This document shows, piece by piece, positions 20,961-32,418 of a stretch of DNA of 64,000 nucleotides; position 1 is the first letter of the stretch; each line of letters begins with the position of its first letter. The DNA comes from Pestalotiopsis fici W106-1 (taxonomy: Eukaryota > Ascomycota > Sordariomycetes > Amphisphaeriales > Sporocadaceae): the NCBI RefSeq assembly GCF_000516985.1, contig NW_006917091.1:3121022-3185021 (forward strand), read 5' to 3'. The notes below the pieces were generated by a model. That model saw only the letters and a program-made list of their open reading frames with translations. It searched no databases and was not told where the DNA came from. Made by a program: the position numbers and the translations under genes.

Positions 20961-22814
20961 TCTTGGGTAACCGAAGTCGGTGGTCTATCGTCGCTTGATG
21001 AGCTTCGTGATTGTTGCAGAACTATCCGGCAAAGGATCATCGAGTGTTTTGTGTTTCAGGCCTCCGACATGCCGCTGAAAGCCACGAATTGTATCTAAGC
21101 TGTTTAGTTGGTGTTGAACGGGGCAAAATACGCATGCCTCCGCGCGTATTCTGATGCAAACACGGCTATCATCTCATGTTGCACAACCGAGCATCAAATT
21201 TGTCATTGCATAGGGCGAAAGGATTATATTTGTGTTTTTGCGACTTAAATCTAGAGAAAACAAGTTAGTATTGTTCGCTACTCCATACATGTGCAAGAGT
21301 TAGGCGCAAGTGTCAGCATCGCGTTGACAGGCCGATGCATCATCTTTTGTTTGCGCAAGTTGCGACTAAGAGCTTATCTAGGGCAAATCGGACGGTATGT
21401 CGAGTTTTTACACTGCATGGTTGTATATGACAGGACAGCAAAGCAATGCGGCTAAAGTCCCATTTTAGCATTTAATATTAGAGAGGATTATGTGTAAAAT
21501 GTCAAGTTTGCATCAATAGAGAGTACCAAGGGTTGCATACCTCACTGCGTTAATCATAATATACACATAGTTGTATTGACTAGTTGAAACCTACTGGCCG
21601 TCGCCATGCGTTTGTGTCATACACCTCCATGTTTGGCAGTAGACTCTGGCAGACCTAGCATTTTCTCTTCTGCAAAGAGGTCTTTAATGAACTAGGACCT
21701 GACAAAGAAGAGCTTTTGGGTCGCTGGGTGCTCTGCATGGAATAATTGTAATAAGAGCTGCGCCACTCGCCTGGTGCTGTTTCTTTGGGTGCCATGATGT
21801 GCAGAATTCCGGATCACGTCGACAATGACAATAACCATGGTAGTATGCGGTAGAGCGAATAAAACTCGAGTTTCTTGGACAAGAAGGGAGGATTAGATAT
21901 ATTGCAAGCCTCAATCCTTTTCCATTTTGGTACAACAGAAGTTCTGGTATAACTCTTTAGAGCAGGACAAAGTATATGTGGGAAATCATATTGTTCTGGG
22001 AAGAGCATGTGATCTAGTAAGCGACGCCCGGCTTGAACTTATAAGTAGCTAAACCTGTACATTGATGTCCATTGAGCAGATTGACCCAGCCAAATGGGCT
22101 TCCTTCTTCATCTAGAAAGGGTAGCTCAACATGAGACTGAGCTCCGTCCTAGTAGGATCTTCATTGCCACTCAGGAGAGGCGGGTCAATAAATGCAGAGA
22201 GGGCCAAACCGCAAAGATTACATCAAGCAAGAGGAGCGCTTGGAGAAAATAGTACTTTGTTGTGATGACTACGTCGGTACCCACTACAAATCACCTGCTC
22301 AAGTATGCGAGATAGCCCTTTGGTACCTCTAGTTCATAGATTATAAAAATCAACTTGGCCGTCTTTCAGACGCTCCTTCGACCATATCTTCCCCTTCAAA
22401 TTGGCTCACGTAAAATCTAATCTATATTCAAAATGGGTACTTCATCATGTCTGCAAATTAAGAGTTCATTTTTATACTGGTCTAACTGCCAAAGCAATTC
22501 CTACTGAACTCATAATCATCATAAATTCAAGGTCTTCTTCTCTATATGAAATCCTCTTGATTGCGACCGGCGTTTGGAAGGAACACAGAATCAATTGGAC
22601 CGCAACCACCCTTGCCAGCTCCAGAAGAATTCATGAAACGCTACAAAACTAGTTTTCTCTTCAAGGTATATTTCCCTCCATTCTACCCCGGCCTATACCA
22701 CGCCAGCTGTCAGCTATATTCATTCGTGTATAGTTGCTTCAAGAACTGCCATTGCTGCTGTCCATGATAGTTCAGCCATTGCTAGTTTTTTTTCTCTTCA
22801 AGTCAAACCGCCTT
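20961..22814. other. AT-rich interval between two HET genes
   Basis: No intact gene is seen. It contains copy 2 of the duplicated tract (21,378-21,990) and short frames in several phases. Minus-strand frames 21,684-21,935 and 21,814-22,008 overlap that copy and read as relics. Confidence 0.4.
21378..21990 (-). repeat. Diverged duplicated tract, copy 2
   Basis: Matches 16,983-17,270 in three collinear blocks, with about 350 additional bases at 21,540-21,889. The minus-strand reading FPHILCPALKSY aligns with FPHVFCPVLSRV of copy 1. The two copies lie on either side of the HET-membrane gene. Confidence 0.5.
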
Positions 22815-24076
22815 TTAGTGCGGATTTCCAAAGGTTTTCCAACGGGGTCGGCCGTAGCTTTTTTTTGGCTTTTCACGTTCGAGTAGTTCCGTAATCCTTC
22901 GGCTAGGCCCTTCGGCCGAAAAAGAAAGCATATTTGAAGCGATCCCCGCACCCTTATCGAGAAGTATACGGATTGCCGCCTCGTGGCCGTTCCAGGCTGC
23001 CTGTGCAAGAGGGGAACGACCGTTATTATNNNNNNNNNNNNNNNNNNNNNNNNNNNNNNNNNNNNNNNNNNNNNNNNNNNNNNNNNNNNNNNNNNNNNNN
23101 NNNNNNNNNNNNNNNNNNNNNNNNNNNNNCCGTATTTATCTTTTGATTCGATATCCGCACTTTTGTCGAGAAGCATTCGGATAACCGCCTCGTGGCCGTT
23201 TGAGGCTGCTAGTGCAAGAAGGGAATTGCCGTTATCGTTTTTTGATTCAATATTCTCCTTTCCGCGAACTAGGATGCGAAGTGCTGGGGCATGACCGATC
23301 TCGGTGACAAACATCAATAGACTTTGGCCTTGTTTTGGGTCACGCTGGAGCACTTCAGCGCACAGCCTTAGAAACGCGGATCCTTCCCCTTCACCGTATA
23401 TCACTGGCATAGAGACCCCGACCAAGCCCAAAAGCGAGTAGACCTTGTCCTCGGGCCGTGTTGTTTCTCGATTTTGGCACCAGGAGAATATTGTCTTGAG
23501 ATCAATATTGGACTGCGAGAAATCACGAAGTGACGGTGCAGGTATGTTTGTTATGTTGTGAATTGGCTCCTCCAGGGATGTCTTGTCGCCGAGCTTTTGG
23601 CCATTGGAAGAAAAGAATTCCACTACCTGTGGTGCAACTAGCTCTTGCAGCGTCCAACCTCGCTTGAACCATCTGCTTTTTCGAAACCCATGTAACCAAG
23701 ACGACAGCAGAGGTGGGGTATTTCGATCGAAATTTATCGACACATCGGAAAGGTAGACGTAGCACTTGTGTGCATTTTCATACCAGCGGTACATTGAGTT
23801 GATGGATTCGGCCAACTCGGCTGAGCTCGTTTTGTCGATGCAGCATGTATCAACCCAGAAATATTCGAGGCCGTCAAGCTGTGCCTGCCTTCCGCAAAAC
23901 AAGATTTTGCCATAACCGGGCTTCTGTTGGAAATCTTTGTTCTGGATGTCCTGGAATGTGACCTCCTCTCCGCGTGCTCCCCAAGTATGAGAGAGTATGG
24001 CATATGGTGGAATGTCGTGCGTCAGGTCGTCAGTAAGAGAAACGCTGTCTCCTTCCTCGAGTCGAAGTAATCGCAT
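22815..24076 (-). CDS. HET-domain protein with ankyrin repeats, interrupted by an assembly gap
   Basis: From the ATG at 24076 the protein begins MRLLRLEEGDSVSL, the usual HET-protein start, and contains a full HET domain (YAILSHTWG, FWVDTCCIDKTSSAELAESI, WFKRGWTLQELVAP, TTRPEDKVYSLLGLVGVSMP, VIYGEG). Ankyrin repeats begin about residue 265 (NGNSLLALAASNGHEAVIRMLLDK). The 100 N at 23030-23129 fall inside the repeats. After the gap the correct phase is the one reading NNGRSPLAQAAWNGHEAAIR, followed by a basic tail and a stop at 22815. Translating straight through 100 N puts the tail in a wrong phase. The gap probably hides an unknown number of near-identical ankyrin units, so the true length is unknown. 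The likely role is incompatibility-type cell-death signalling. Confidence 0.82.
23030..23129. other. Assembly gap (100 N)
   Basis: Exactly 100 unspecified bases, a conventional placeholder of unknown true size. It lies within the ankyrin array of a HET gene, where tandem repeats commonly defeat assembly. Confidence 0.95.
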
Positions 24077-25108
24077 CGTAAGAACGCAGTCGCGCGGCTC
24101 CAGTGAGCTGCAGCGAGGCACTAGGGTCGGGTCTGGGATCGAACTTGGTTCTAACACTAACGACAATGTGGTTTTGAGATGGCAAGGAATATTGGAAGCA
24201 AACGTGGTGAGGCGTGCGAATCCAACTATATAGGCACTGTATAGGGCGGAGCACGGCTGCCAAATACGGTATCAAAGCCGTTACCCCGCTACGACGAGGA
24301 GTTGTCCGACAGAAATAGATGTGTGACTTGGCATTCTTATAGTAGGAAATGTCTTGATCACCTAATTGTCATTCAATTGGCTCAGAGGACCAAGAGCACT
24401 TGGATATTACTTTGGAGCTGCGGGCACCAACTGTTTATCTGAGCAGTTGCCATTCAATCTTTCAGGGGAATATAATGAATATAATGGAGGCGAGATTTCC
24501 ATAAGCGAGTTCAGCGGTGCAAGACGACAAGCATACCTATATACTTACCCCACCATATTCATATAATATGACGAGTACGTACTGAAAGGCTGCCGGCCTT
24601 GCGCTATGGAGCAGCACTTTTGAAACACTGTACAGAGTACAGTCTGGATTTGATTCATATTAAATACTTTAATCGTACAGAATTGTAAAAGCACGATGAA
24701 ACCTTGCAATTAATAATGGCTCCTGACCTCTAACCAGACAGCCAACGAATACACGTAGAGTTTGCATGCAAATCGGTGCATATTCCTAGACCTATATGCG
24801 GGGACTGTAACACAAATATATGTGGAATTACTAACAGAGCCTCGCGCAATTGAACTTGGGAGGATGAGAGAATGCGAATAAACCATGGCTGGTTCGCAGC
24901 TTGAAGACGATTATTAGTACCCTGTGAAATCGCATGATCGCTTGCCATGTCCCGTGTCTCACCTCGGTTGGTGGTGTAATAAGGACGCAAGCCTCTGTGG
25001 ATTCTGTTGCTTCAGCAACCCGTAGACATAAAAAGTCACAATGCTCCTCGTTTACTTCTAGACAACCTTGACCTTACGGAGCGTAGGAAGCTCCCAATCA
25101 TCGAACAA
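24077..25108. other. Intergenic region
   Basis: About 1 kb between divergently transcribed HET-ankyrin and phosphotransferase genes, AT-rich, with no recognisable gene or repeat. It presumably holds both promoters. Confidence 0.4.
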
Positions 25109-26149
25109 ATGGCTTCGACGTGTAGTGTTCAGATAGGAGAAATCCAAGTCTCCTCGGCAACTGGTGAGCCTCCACATGCATGTTAGCACCAATTTCTTAA
25201 CCACAATCCAAAGCCGTCACAGCGAATCCGGTCCTCCAAAGCTACGAGACAAACGACGTGGCATACGAATTCACTGCTACCACCTTCAAAAAGACCTCAC
25301 GACTCCCCTTCAGTAGTCCGTATCCTGATGGCACTCTTTTTACATGGTTCAGATCATGGTAAGTACTTTCTTGATAGTAACGTACAAAACTGACCATGTC
25401 TGTGCTTTGATAGGAATCATGAGCGCATTACCAACGAGGCCAAAGCGCTAGAGATCGTTTCCCAGCAGACAATAATTCCTGTACCAAAAGTACTCGAGCA
25501 TGGAGAACATTCAGACGGCCGGCGCTATTTGGTCACAGAGTTGATCGGAGGCCTTCTTCTGGAAGCTATACAACTCCAAGGTTGCTCAAGGCCAGAAGAT
25601 CTAAAACATACAGAGTGTATCCCATGCAAGGCATGTTCAGACCAAGCATACTCGAATGCGAATGAGTTCATTCACGATATCGTTTTGCCACAGCTCGCAA
25701 AGTTGAAATCGCGAGAACGTGGCATCGGTGGATTCGTCATGCCCCCTTCTTGGATGGCTCCGGACGTAGAACCTCCATGGAAAGGCAAGAAATTTTGGAA
25801 AACGCTCCCTTTAGAGGAACCAAAGTATGTTTTCCAACACGGCGATATTGCAGCTCACAACATTATGATGGACCCACAAACTCTTCAGGTCAAGGCCTTG
25901 ATTGATTGGGAGTATGCTGGGTACTTTCCGGCGGGGATGGAAAGATGGCCAGGAACGCTGGACGCAGATGTCTACAGGAAGCGTGGTTGTCATCTTGCCC
26001 AGGCAATAGAAGAATTCCTTCCAGAGGAATACCTAGAATGTTACGAGAATTGGAAAGACAAGGAACAATTGGATGTGTTGGTTGAATCAGGGGAACTTCC
26101 ACATATTAGTCGACTACAAGCTTTGAAGGCTGATGGTCACTGGTCTTGA
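25109..26149 (+). CDS. APH-fold phosphotransferase-family protein
   Basis: Three exons (25109-25163, 25214-25358, 25414-26149) join in frame to 311 residues. The catalytic signature of the aminoglycoside/choline-kinase-like fold is clear: HGDIAAHNIMMD (Brenner motif HxDxxxxN, residues about 215-226) followed by ALIDWEYAGYFP (the DFG-equivalent Asp-Trp-Glu). N-terminal strands contain an EIVSQQTIIPVPKVLEH segment typical of fungal members. The family transfers phosphate from ATP to small molecules or has unknown substrates; fungi hold many copies. There is no signal peptide or membrane segment, so it is presumably cytosolic. The nucleotide-binding lysine of the N-lobe is not obvious to me, so activity is not certain. 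Confidence 0.82.
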
Positions 26150-27428
26150 GAACTTTTAGAACTAAAACAATTTATAACTTTTGACACCGTAGTAGATCCA
26201 TTCTAGCCCGTACACATTAATCCGTGTTAGTCCCACCGCCATTGTACTCCAAGTCGCGCAAATCATTGAAAACCCCCGCGGCCAAATGCATATGACCAGC
26301 TTGGTGCTAGGCAGGATTTGATGTTGCTATAGTTTTCGCCGGTGACCGGAAAAGACAGCGCCATGCTTATGAGAATATAATGTTCGGTACGTGCTAAGCT
26401 TCGGACGCTACAGCGGCATATCCGGAGCATATGGAGCTAGAAGGACCGTTTCTCCTACTTTGTCGTCCGAGCAATAAAAGGCCCGAGAGTCGCAAAAAGG
26501 ACGAAGAGCTATTTAAGGGCTTTGATAAACTCGCCATGTTAGTATGGGGGCGCTGGCAGGTTTCGTACGGTGCATACTATCTTGATTCTGAATCTAGGTT
26601 CGCATGCATCTGCGTGCGGCGAGGGATTTGCAATAAAGCGCACTGAGTGCCTGGGGCGGGGCTATACACTGGACCTCTCCCGCTGCTCCTGCTCAGGCGT
26701 CTTTAATTGCACCATAGGGCTACCTAGGCGTCCGCTAGCAAGACGCCTAAAGCTTGGCCAGCCACCAAGGTCGGCGTCCTTTCAATTCAAATGACTTTGC
26801 CGTTCAAAAAAAGTATCATCCGAGCATATCGACTGGTGCGCCGAATAATCCAAACTCCAAAACGCTCATGTGCGCCAGGCTCACCATTCTTTGCCCAGCG
26901 CAAGCACGCTGGCAACACTCGTCAGAGGTCCCGGCACAGGACCGCAATCAGATTAATAGATTGACCAAGGGTAAGCATCCACAGCCTACGCAGTGGATCA
27001 GGATATTGGACAATCTATCGTAACCTGGCATTGCGTCACCATGTGTCAAATCATTGAATACTGGATGGGATCGAATGAACTACTCCTAGATTAGTACCAG
27101 AGAATTGTATCAGAAGCTTACCATCTCGCTAAATAGAGGCAACATGTTTGACCTGCATGCCAAGAATGCCATTTCAATGGGGGTGCCCCCAGGGTTCTCA
27201 TTCATCTGCTAGTGTCAGACGACGATCAAGACTTTCAGGTATCCCGCCGAGAACTTCAGATGGACCTCCGAGTTCCTTGTCAGTCATTCTCAACACAGTG
27301 TCTATATAGGCGATTTTCAAGTCATCTTTGGTCCTCAATCTGAATAGAGTGTCACCCACCCATCTCTCAAGTTCCAAAAGCAAGACGCAACACACCTTGA
27401 CTTGATCTCAACTCCAAGACTATATGAA
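26150..27428. other. Intergenic region with unassigned coding-like fragments
   Basis: About 1.3 kb. A 71-codon plus-strand frame (26,431-26,646) and a minus-strand frame (27,395-27,198, reading VGDTLFRLRTKDDLKIAYID) look protein-like but match nothing I know and lack a clear start; they may be gene relics. A hairpin lies at 26,725-26,749. Confidence 0.35.
26725..26749. repeat. 8-bp hairpin-forming inverted repeat
   Basis: TAGGCGTC and GACGCCTA are perfect complements around a 9-base loop that itself contains the palindrome GCTAGC. It is GC-rich relative to its surroundings. It may be a remnant of a mobile-element end or a regulatory dyad. There is no target-site duplication that I can see. 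Confidence 0.4.
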
Positions 27429-29267
27429 ATGGCAGAGTCACGAGTTGTTAATATCGTCGGAGGTACTTTTTCAGCCTCGGGCTTATGCAATTCCAACTGA
27501 CAAATGAATAGCTGGCATTTTTGGACTTTCCTTGGCCATCGCGCTGCGATCAAACGGTGAGTGCACCTGTGTTATGGAGAAAGGGTTATATAATGACCAT
27601 CTTTACAGGGCACAAAGTGACGGTTTTTGACCAATGCCCGTACGATGACACAGGTTATGCTCCAGGTGCAGACCCGTTGCATGAAGCAGCATCAGTCGAC
27701 CATAACAAAATTGTAAGCCGTGGCCTTGATCCTTTCCTGTCCGTGTTTTAGCTCACCTTGTCAAGATGCGATCATCCTATGGTAAGAAAATTCATTACCA
27801 GCGACTTTCCCTTGAAAGTCGAGAGCTTTGGCTCCAAATGAACCAAGAGCATGGAAAGGACTTTTTTGTGGAAAGCTGCATGCTGCGAGTGCAACCAAGT
27901 GACCAACTCGGTCTCTTGGAAAGGGAAACCTTGGACAGTCTGACGCGAGACGGGCTCCGCGACACACAGTTTGTCAAAGGCGATGCGCATGACCGTCTCC
28001 GGGCGGCAGAACTAGGGTGGGATCATAAACTGCTCGACTTTAACATCCCTGGTGAGAGCGGGAAGACATTCGAAGCAGTTCTTGATACAATTTCCGGATT
28101 CATCAAATGTAGCGAATCCTGTGCGCATCTTCAAAAGATGGCTGTCGATCTCGGGGTTGATTTCCGATTCGGACCCGAGAAGGGTTGCTTTGAATCTCTT
28201 GTCCTCGAGACCCAGTTGCAGGATACGCAAGAAACTGATTGCAAAAAGGCTATTGGTATCAAGACAAGGGATTCAGTATTCCATCAGAGCGATGTTGTAG
28301 TAATTGCAGGTAAGCCAAATTCTATCAACACAAACACGTTGCCACTTTTGTTGACACACGCCAGGTGGGTCATGTTCAACCCAGCTACTACCAGAGCTTT
28401 CCTATCATCTTGAATCATCTGCTGGAAGTATTGTTACCTTCAAGATTGATCCCAATGATGAGCAACTCTGGACCAAGTATGCGCCAGAGAACTTTCCGGT
28501 CATGACTTGGAAGAGTGCACCGCGTGATGAAAATGGTAAAGACACCGGTAGCGTCTACGTCTTTCCGAGGACTACGGATGGTCTCATCAAGATTGGTTAC
28601 CGTGGTATCAAGGTAAGAATATCCCAGAGAGAAATCAAGGCGAGAGAATGGTGGTTGGGCAACCTAGTACAAATGTCTGACACATTTCTCAGTTTACCAA
28701 TTTTGTGCCGGCACCCAAAGGGACACCTTTCACGCAGGATGGGCAATGGTCAGTCCCGCTTCCGCCAGGTAAACCAGAGCAGCTTCCTCGACCAGCAGTG
28801 GAGGCAATCAGGCGATTCGTGTCGGTTTTCTTGCCAGAATTCGCCAAAGTTCCCTTTCATTCGAGTAAATTCTGCTGGTATACCGACTCCTTGGACAATT
28901 CTTTCGTCGTGAGTCATCTATTTTTGTATCCTCATGAAGCGCTTCCTTCTGTCAGACTAATGATGTGTATATGCAAGAGCGACTATGTCCCTACATATGC
29001 CGATCAATCTGTCTTTGTTTGCACCGGCGGCAGTGGCCACGGCGCCAAGTTTCTACCGGTCCTAGGAAAGGTTTGTACGCTAGAATTCTATGGCTATTAC
29101 AACATTGACTAACCACATGGGACTGACAGCATGCTGCTGATATCTTTGAACATGGAAGCAACAGTTCATCATTCATGTATCCGTTCTGGTGCTGGCGCGA
29201 TGATGCGCCTCGTGGTAACGGGCTGGAGGAGGGTCCAAGCGGTCCCAGGAACATTGGACATGAATAG
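27429..29267 (+). CDS. FAD-dependent amine oxidase of the fructosyl-amino-acid/sarcosine oxidase family
   Basis: Eight exons (27429-27462, 27512-27556, 27609-27712, 27766-28309, 28365-28612, 28693-28908, 28978-29070, 29130-29267) join in frame to 473 residues. The N-terminus has the Rossmann FAD motif (VNIVGAGIFGLSLAIAL), followed by HEAASVDHNKI and YGKKIHYQRLS, as in amadoriases. Near the C-terminus FCWYTDS matches the position of the cysteine that binds FAD covalently in the sarcosine-oxidase family, and CTGGSGHGAKFLPVLGK closes the FAD site. Enzymes of this family oxidise secondary amines such as fructosyl amino acids, sarcosine or saccharopine, giving H2O2. No signal peptide is seen, and the C-terminus (NIGHE) is not a standard peroxisomal SKL. 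The substrate cannot be read. It lies just upstream of secreted amidase B. Confidence 0.85.
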
Positions 29268-29987
29268 TTTCCGTCAACATATCTACTGGCATCTACCCAA
29301 ACCTTTTCTTTCGTATTTGTAAAACATTTTCAAGTAAAAGATAATTCGCACGTTGCTTATTTGTTGTAGTGTTCTTATCCTACCGCCTTGACTTGTACCA
29401 TTTGGATAGATTCTACCAGGTGACTGCTCATGTGAAACATGTCAATAGTCTTGATTCGGGGTTTCCGCGTCGGAATATACGCAAGGGCCTATTTGGCAGT
29501 CTGTACAAAATGGTCCATAGTGTTGCGGAGCATCTTTTGCGGGCTGGTAGGGTTACCTTGGAGGTCATGAATATATTCAAAATGAACCGAAAAAACCGCA
29601 TATACTAAGTTGATTCCATTTTAGAAAGTTACCCGAGTTTTCTATCCATCAAGGTTACAACCATCTGTACTTGGCTTGGCAGCAACACTTTGCCATGTCG
29701 ATCTTCTTGGCATATTTTGCACCACGGAAGTGGCCAGCAAGGTAACACTATTACGCTTGAAAGTATCTCTCAATAGTACCAAATACTGCTCCATACTTTT
29801 GAAAGCACAAGACAAATACTTCATGACCTATATGATTAGTTTACAAGTCACAAGAATGGGAAGAATCGGTTAGAAATTGACAAGCCATAAGAATACTTCT
29901 ACGCCGGACAAAAAGCTGGAGGGATCAACCCAACCTTGATCAATCATCTGCCCTTCCTTTCGCTGCTGCAATAATAATTACACCAGA
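29268..29987. other. Intergenic region upstream of amidase B
   Basis: About 720 bases with only short frames. Direct inspection shows no strong TATA box, repeat or RNA gene. Confidence 0.4.
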
Positions 29988-31913
29988 ATGCAGCTACTTT
30001 GGCCTTTAATACTGCTCCTAGATAGCGTATTATGCAGCGCTTCCAATATAACTCCAGCTGGGTTGACTGTGCGCTTGAACGACATTTCATACTTGATCTC
30101 TCCACATGTCACAGCAACAATTTCTGTCGACCCCTCCGCATTTGCAAACACTCCCTCTTTATTTGGCCTGGTTCCAGTTTCGGTTTTCACCAACGATACG
30201 GTGGTCGAGAATGTCGCGAAAGTAGCCAGCTCTTGGGCACAAGTTGATGATGTTTTTCAGCCGGCCTTTCTTCAACTAACTCTTCTTGATCGTGTACCAG
30301 GCAAACATGTCAATGGTAGTAGCAAGACGGTCAAGGCCATCAAAACCAGCAACTCTACAATGATTCAATATTCGTCAAACTCGAAAATCCCCCAAGGACC
30401 CTTCTTTTTGGACAAGTCAACCGGGGATTTGCATCCAATCTATCGACTATATGACGACTTTGCCGGCACTTTCAATGAGGCTCTCTTGCAAGACCCCAAT
30501 GGCACATTTCAGACACTGTCGGCGAGAATACCCGGCTCAGCCACGTTGACCATTGGTGTACCCTCTAGACTGTACTTTGAGCCTTCCGAAACACAACCTC
30601 TGGCCGGCGTCCGTATTGCCGTCAAGGATATTTTTTCACTAGCCGGAGTCAAAAAGTCAAATGGCAACAGGGCATGGTATCATCTTTATCCTCCCGAGAA
30701 CACCACTTGTACCGCCATCTCAAGATTGGTGGCCGCGGGAGCCGTGGTTGTAGGCACGCAGAGACTGTCACAATTTGCCACCAGCGAGGTCGCCACGGTA
30801 GACTGGGTAGACTACCACTCACCATTCAATCCTCGCGGCGATGGTTATCAAGATGCTTCCTCGTCAAGCTCTGGCGCCGGAGCATCCATCGCATCGTATG
30901 AATGGCTCGATGCGGCTGTTGGTACCGATACTGGTGGCAGTATCCGAAGTCCTGCCGGCGTCAATGGCGTCTTTGGAAATAGACCCTCTCATGGCTCTGT
31001 GGCCTTGGATAATGTCATGCCCCTGTCCGAACCGCTAGACACGGCCGGATTCCTCGTGCGAGACCCCGTGCTTTGGGACAAGCTACAGCAGGTCATGTAT
31101 GGCCCGAATTATACCACAAGGCTGGCTGAGGATAATGACGATGCACCTTTCCGATATCCGACAAATATATGGACAGTCTCGTGGCCAGACTCGACTACTG
31201 AAGCTAGTTACCTTCTCAACGACTTTGCTAGTGCCTTGGCAAAACATGTCAATGGCACTCTGGAAACTCTGAATCTGACGGAGCTATGGAGTGACAGCAA
31301 TTCCGAGGATCCAGACGTTGACTCGGATTTGGCGACAATGCTCAACGTCACGTATCCAGTTCTGACTGGGCAAGGCCAAGTATCCAAAGTGATAGAGCCG
31401 TTCTTGGCCGACTATGCGGCCTTGCACGATGGACGACGTCCGTTTATTGATCCTGCGCCGCTCGCCCGTTGGGCCTGGGCGGCCAATTACTCCTGGGACG
31501 AAGCGATGCACAACAAGACGCTCTTCATGAACTGGTTCAACACGGTCGTTCTGCCTCGGGTGAGCGACCCGGCGCAGTGCTCGTCTGGTCTGGTGCTGTA
31601 CCCGGCCAAGGTGGGCACGCAAGCCCTGCGGAACCGCTACGATATTGACCCGCCGGCTCCGTACACGGGGTTCTCTGCTTCCCGCATGTCTGTGTTTTGC
31701 GAGTGCCCGGATTTCATCTTTCCCATTGGTGAGATGCCGAACTGGAGCAGCATCACGAATCATGAAGAGTATCTGCCCGTGGCTGTGGGAATACTGGCTG
31801 CCAAGGGCTGCGATGGGCTTTTGTCGCGTTTAGCCATGGACTTGGTGGACGCAGGCGTTTTGCAGGCGCCTAGAGTTGGGAGTACATTGGGGGGTGGTGC
31901 TATACTTTATTGA
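29988..31913 (+). CDS. Secreted amidase-signature protein, paralogue B
   Basis: A 641-residue single-exon amidase with a clear signal peptide (LWPLILLLDSVLCSAS). The catalytic residues are intact: Lys213 in VRIAVKDIFS, the cis-Ser in SSSSGAGAS, and nucleophile Ser318 in GTDTGGSIRSPAG. Domain order and N-terminal extension match paralogue A at 2665-4596, including shared blocks such as FGNRPSHG and the C-terminal AAKGCDGLL (AKRGCDKVM in A). Potential N-glycosylation sites (NGT, NTT, NLT, NYS) are frequent, as expected of a secreted enzyme. The family hydrolyses amides to acid plus amine or ammonia. It sits between two amine-oxidising flavoenzymes, suggesting joint use of nitrogenous substrates. 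Substrate unknown. Confidence 0.9.
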   Translation: MQLLWPLILLLDSVLCSASNITPAGLTVRLNDISYLISPHVTATISVDPSAFANTPSLFGLVPVSVFTNDTVVENVAKVASSWAQVDDVFQPAFLQLTLLDRVPGKHVNGSSKTVKAIKTSNSTMIQYSSNSKIPQGPFFLDKSTGDLHPIYRLYDDFAGTFNEALLQDPNGTFQTLSARIPGSATLTIGVPSRLYFEPSETQPLAGVRIAVKDIFSLAGVKKSNGNRAWYHLYPPENTTCTAISRLVAAGAVVVGTQRLSQFATSEVATVDWVDYHSPFNPRGDGYQDASSSSSGAGASIASYEWLDAAVGTDTGGSIRSPAGVNGVFGNRPSHGSVALDNVMPLSEPLDTAGFLVRDPVLWDKLQQVMYGPNYTTRLAEDNDDAPFRYPTNIWTVSWPDSTTEASYLLNDFASALAKHVNGTLETLNLTELWSDSNSEDPDVDSDLATMLNVTYPVLTGQGQVSKVIEPFLADYAALHDGRRPFIDPAPLARWAWAANYSWDEAMHNKTLFMNWFNTVVLPRVSDPAQCSSGLVLYPAKVGTQALRNRYDIDPPAPYTGFSASRMSVFCECPDFIFPIGEMPNWSSITNHEEYLPVAVGILAAKGCDGLLSRLAMDLVDAGVLQAPRVGSTLGGGAILY

Positions 31914-32418
31914 ATGCAATTTGCCTTGCGAGATGGGTCGGGTACTGCTGGTTTATACTTGATAGGTGTTTGGTAGAAAAATAGAACATTTTCGAAATAG
32001 GCTCGGCGAATAGTCAATCAACATCAAGATGAACATTGCCGGACTTGTCTGGAAGGACTCTCACTGCATGATTCCGTCGACATGAGCATCGGCGCACTGA
32101 GCAGGCCCTCTAAGCGGTAGCGGTAGCCTTCAGCATGTGCTAGTTGCAGGCCCCTGTAGCTTACCGACGGACGGTAATAGCCCTCTCCAGCTAGTAAAAA
32201 GTACACCGGTACGAAAGAGAAATATTTGAAAACATTCAAGTCATAATCCTCCTCTCTCAACCATATCAACATTGAAGAGATGCATAATGGCCGGTGAATT
32301 CAATTACTACACATATACATTGTCCATTTATCTACAGCGCCCGTCTACAGCAAGCTGATTACAAGATTCTCAGTATAGTTCCCATCTGTCCCACGGCGAG
32401 AGAATTTGGTGACCTGGT
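31914..32418. other. Convergent 3' intergenic region
   Basis: About 500 bases between convergent amidase B and the L-amino-acid oxidase gene. It holds both 3' ends and no additional gene. Confidence 0.4.

Noticed and set aside
22815..23029. The arginine/lysine-rich tail obtained by translating straight through the N run
   Set aside because: Its phase depends on an arbitrary gap length of 100. A different phase gives a perfect ankyrin unit, so this tail is an artefact.
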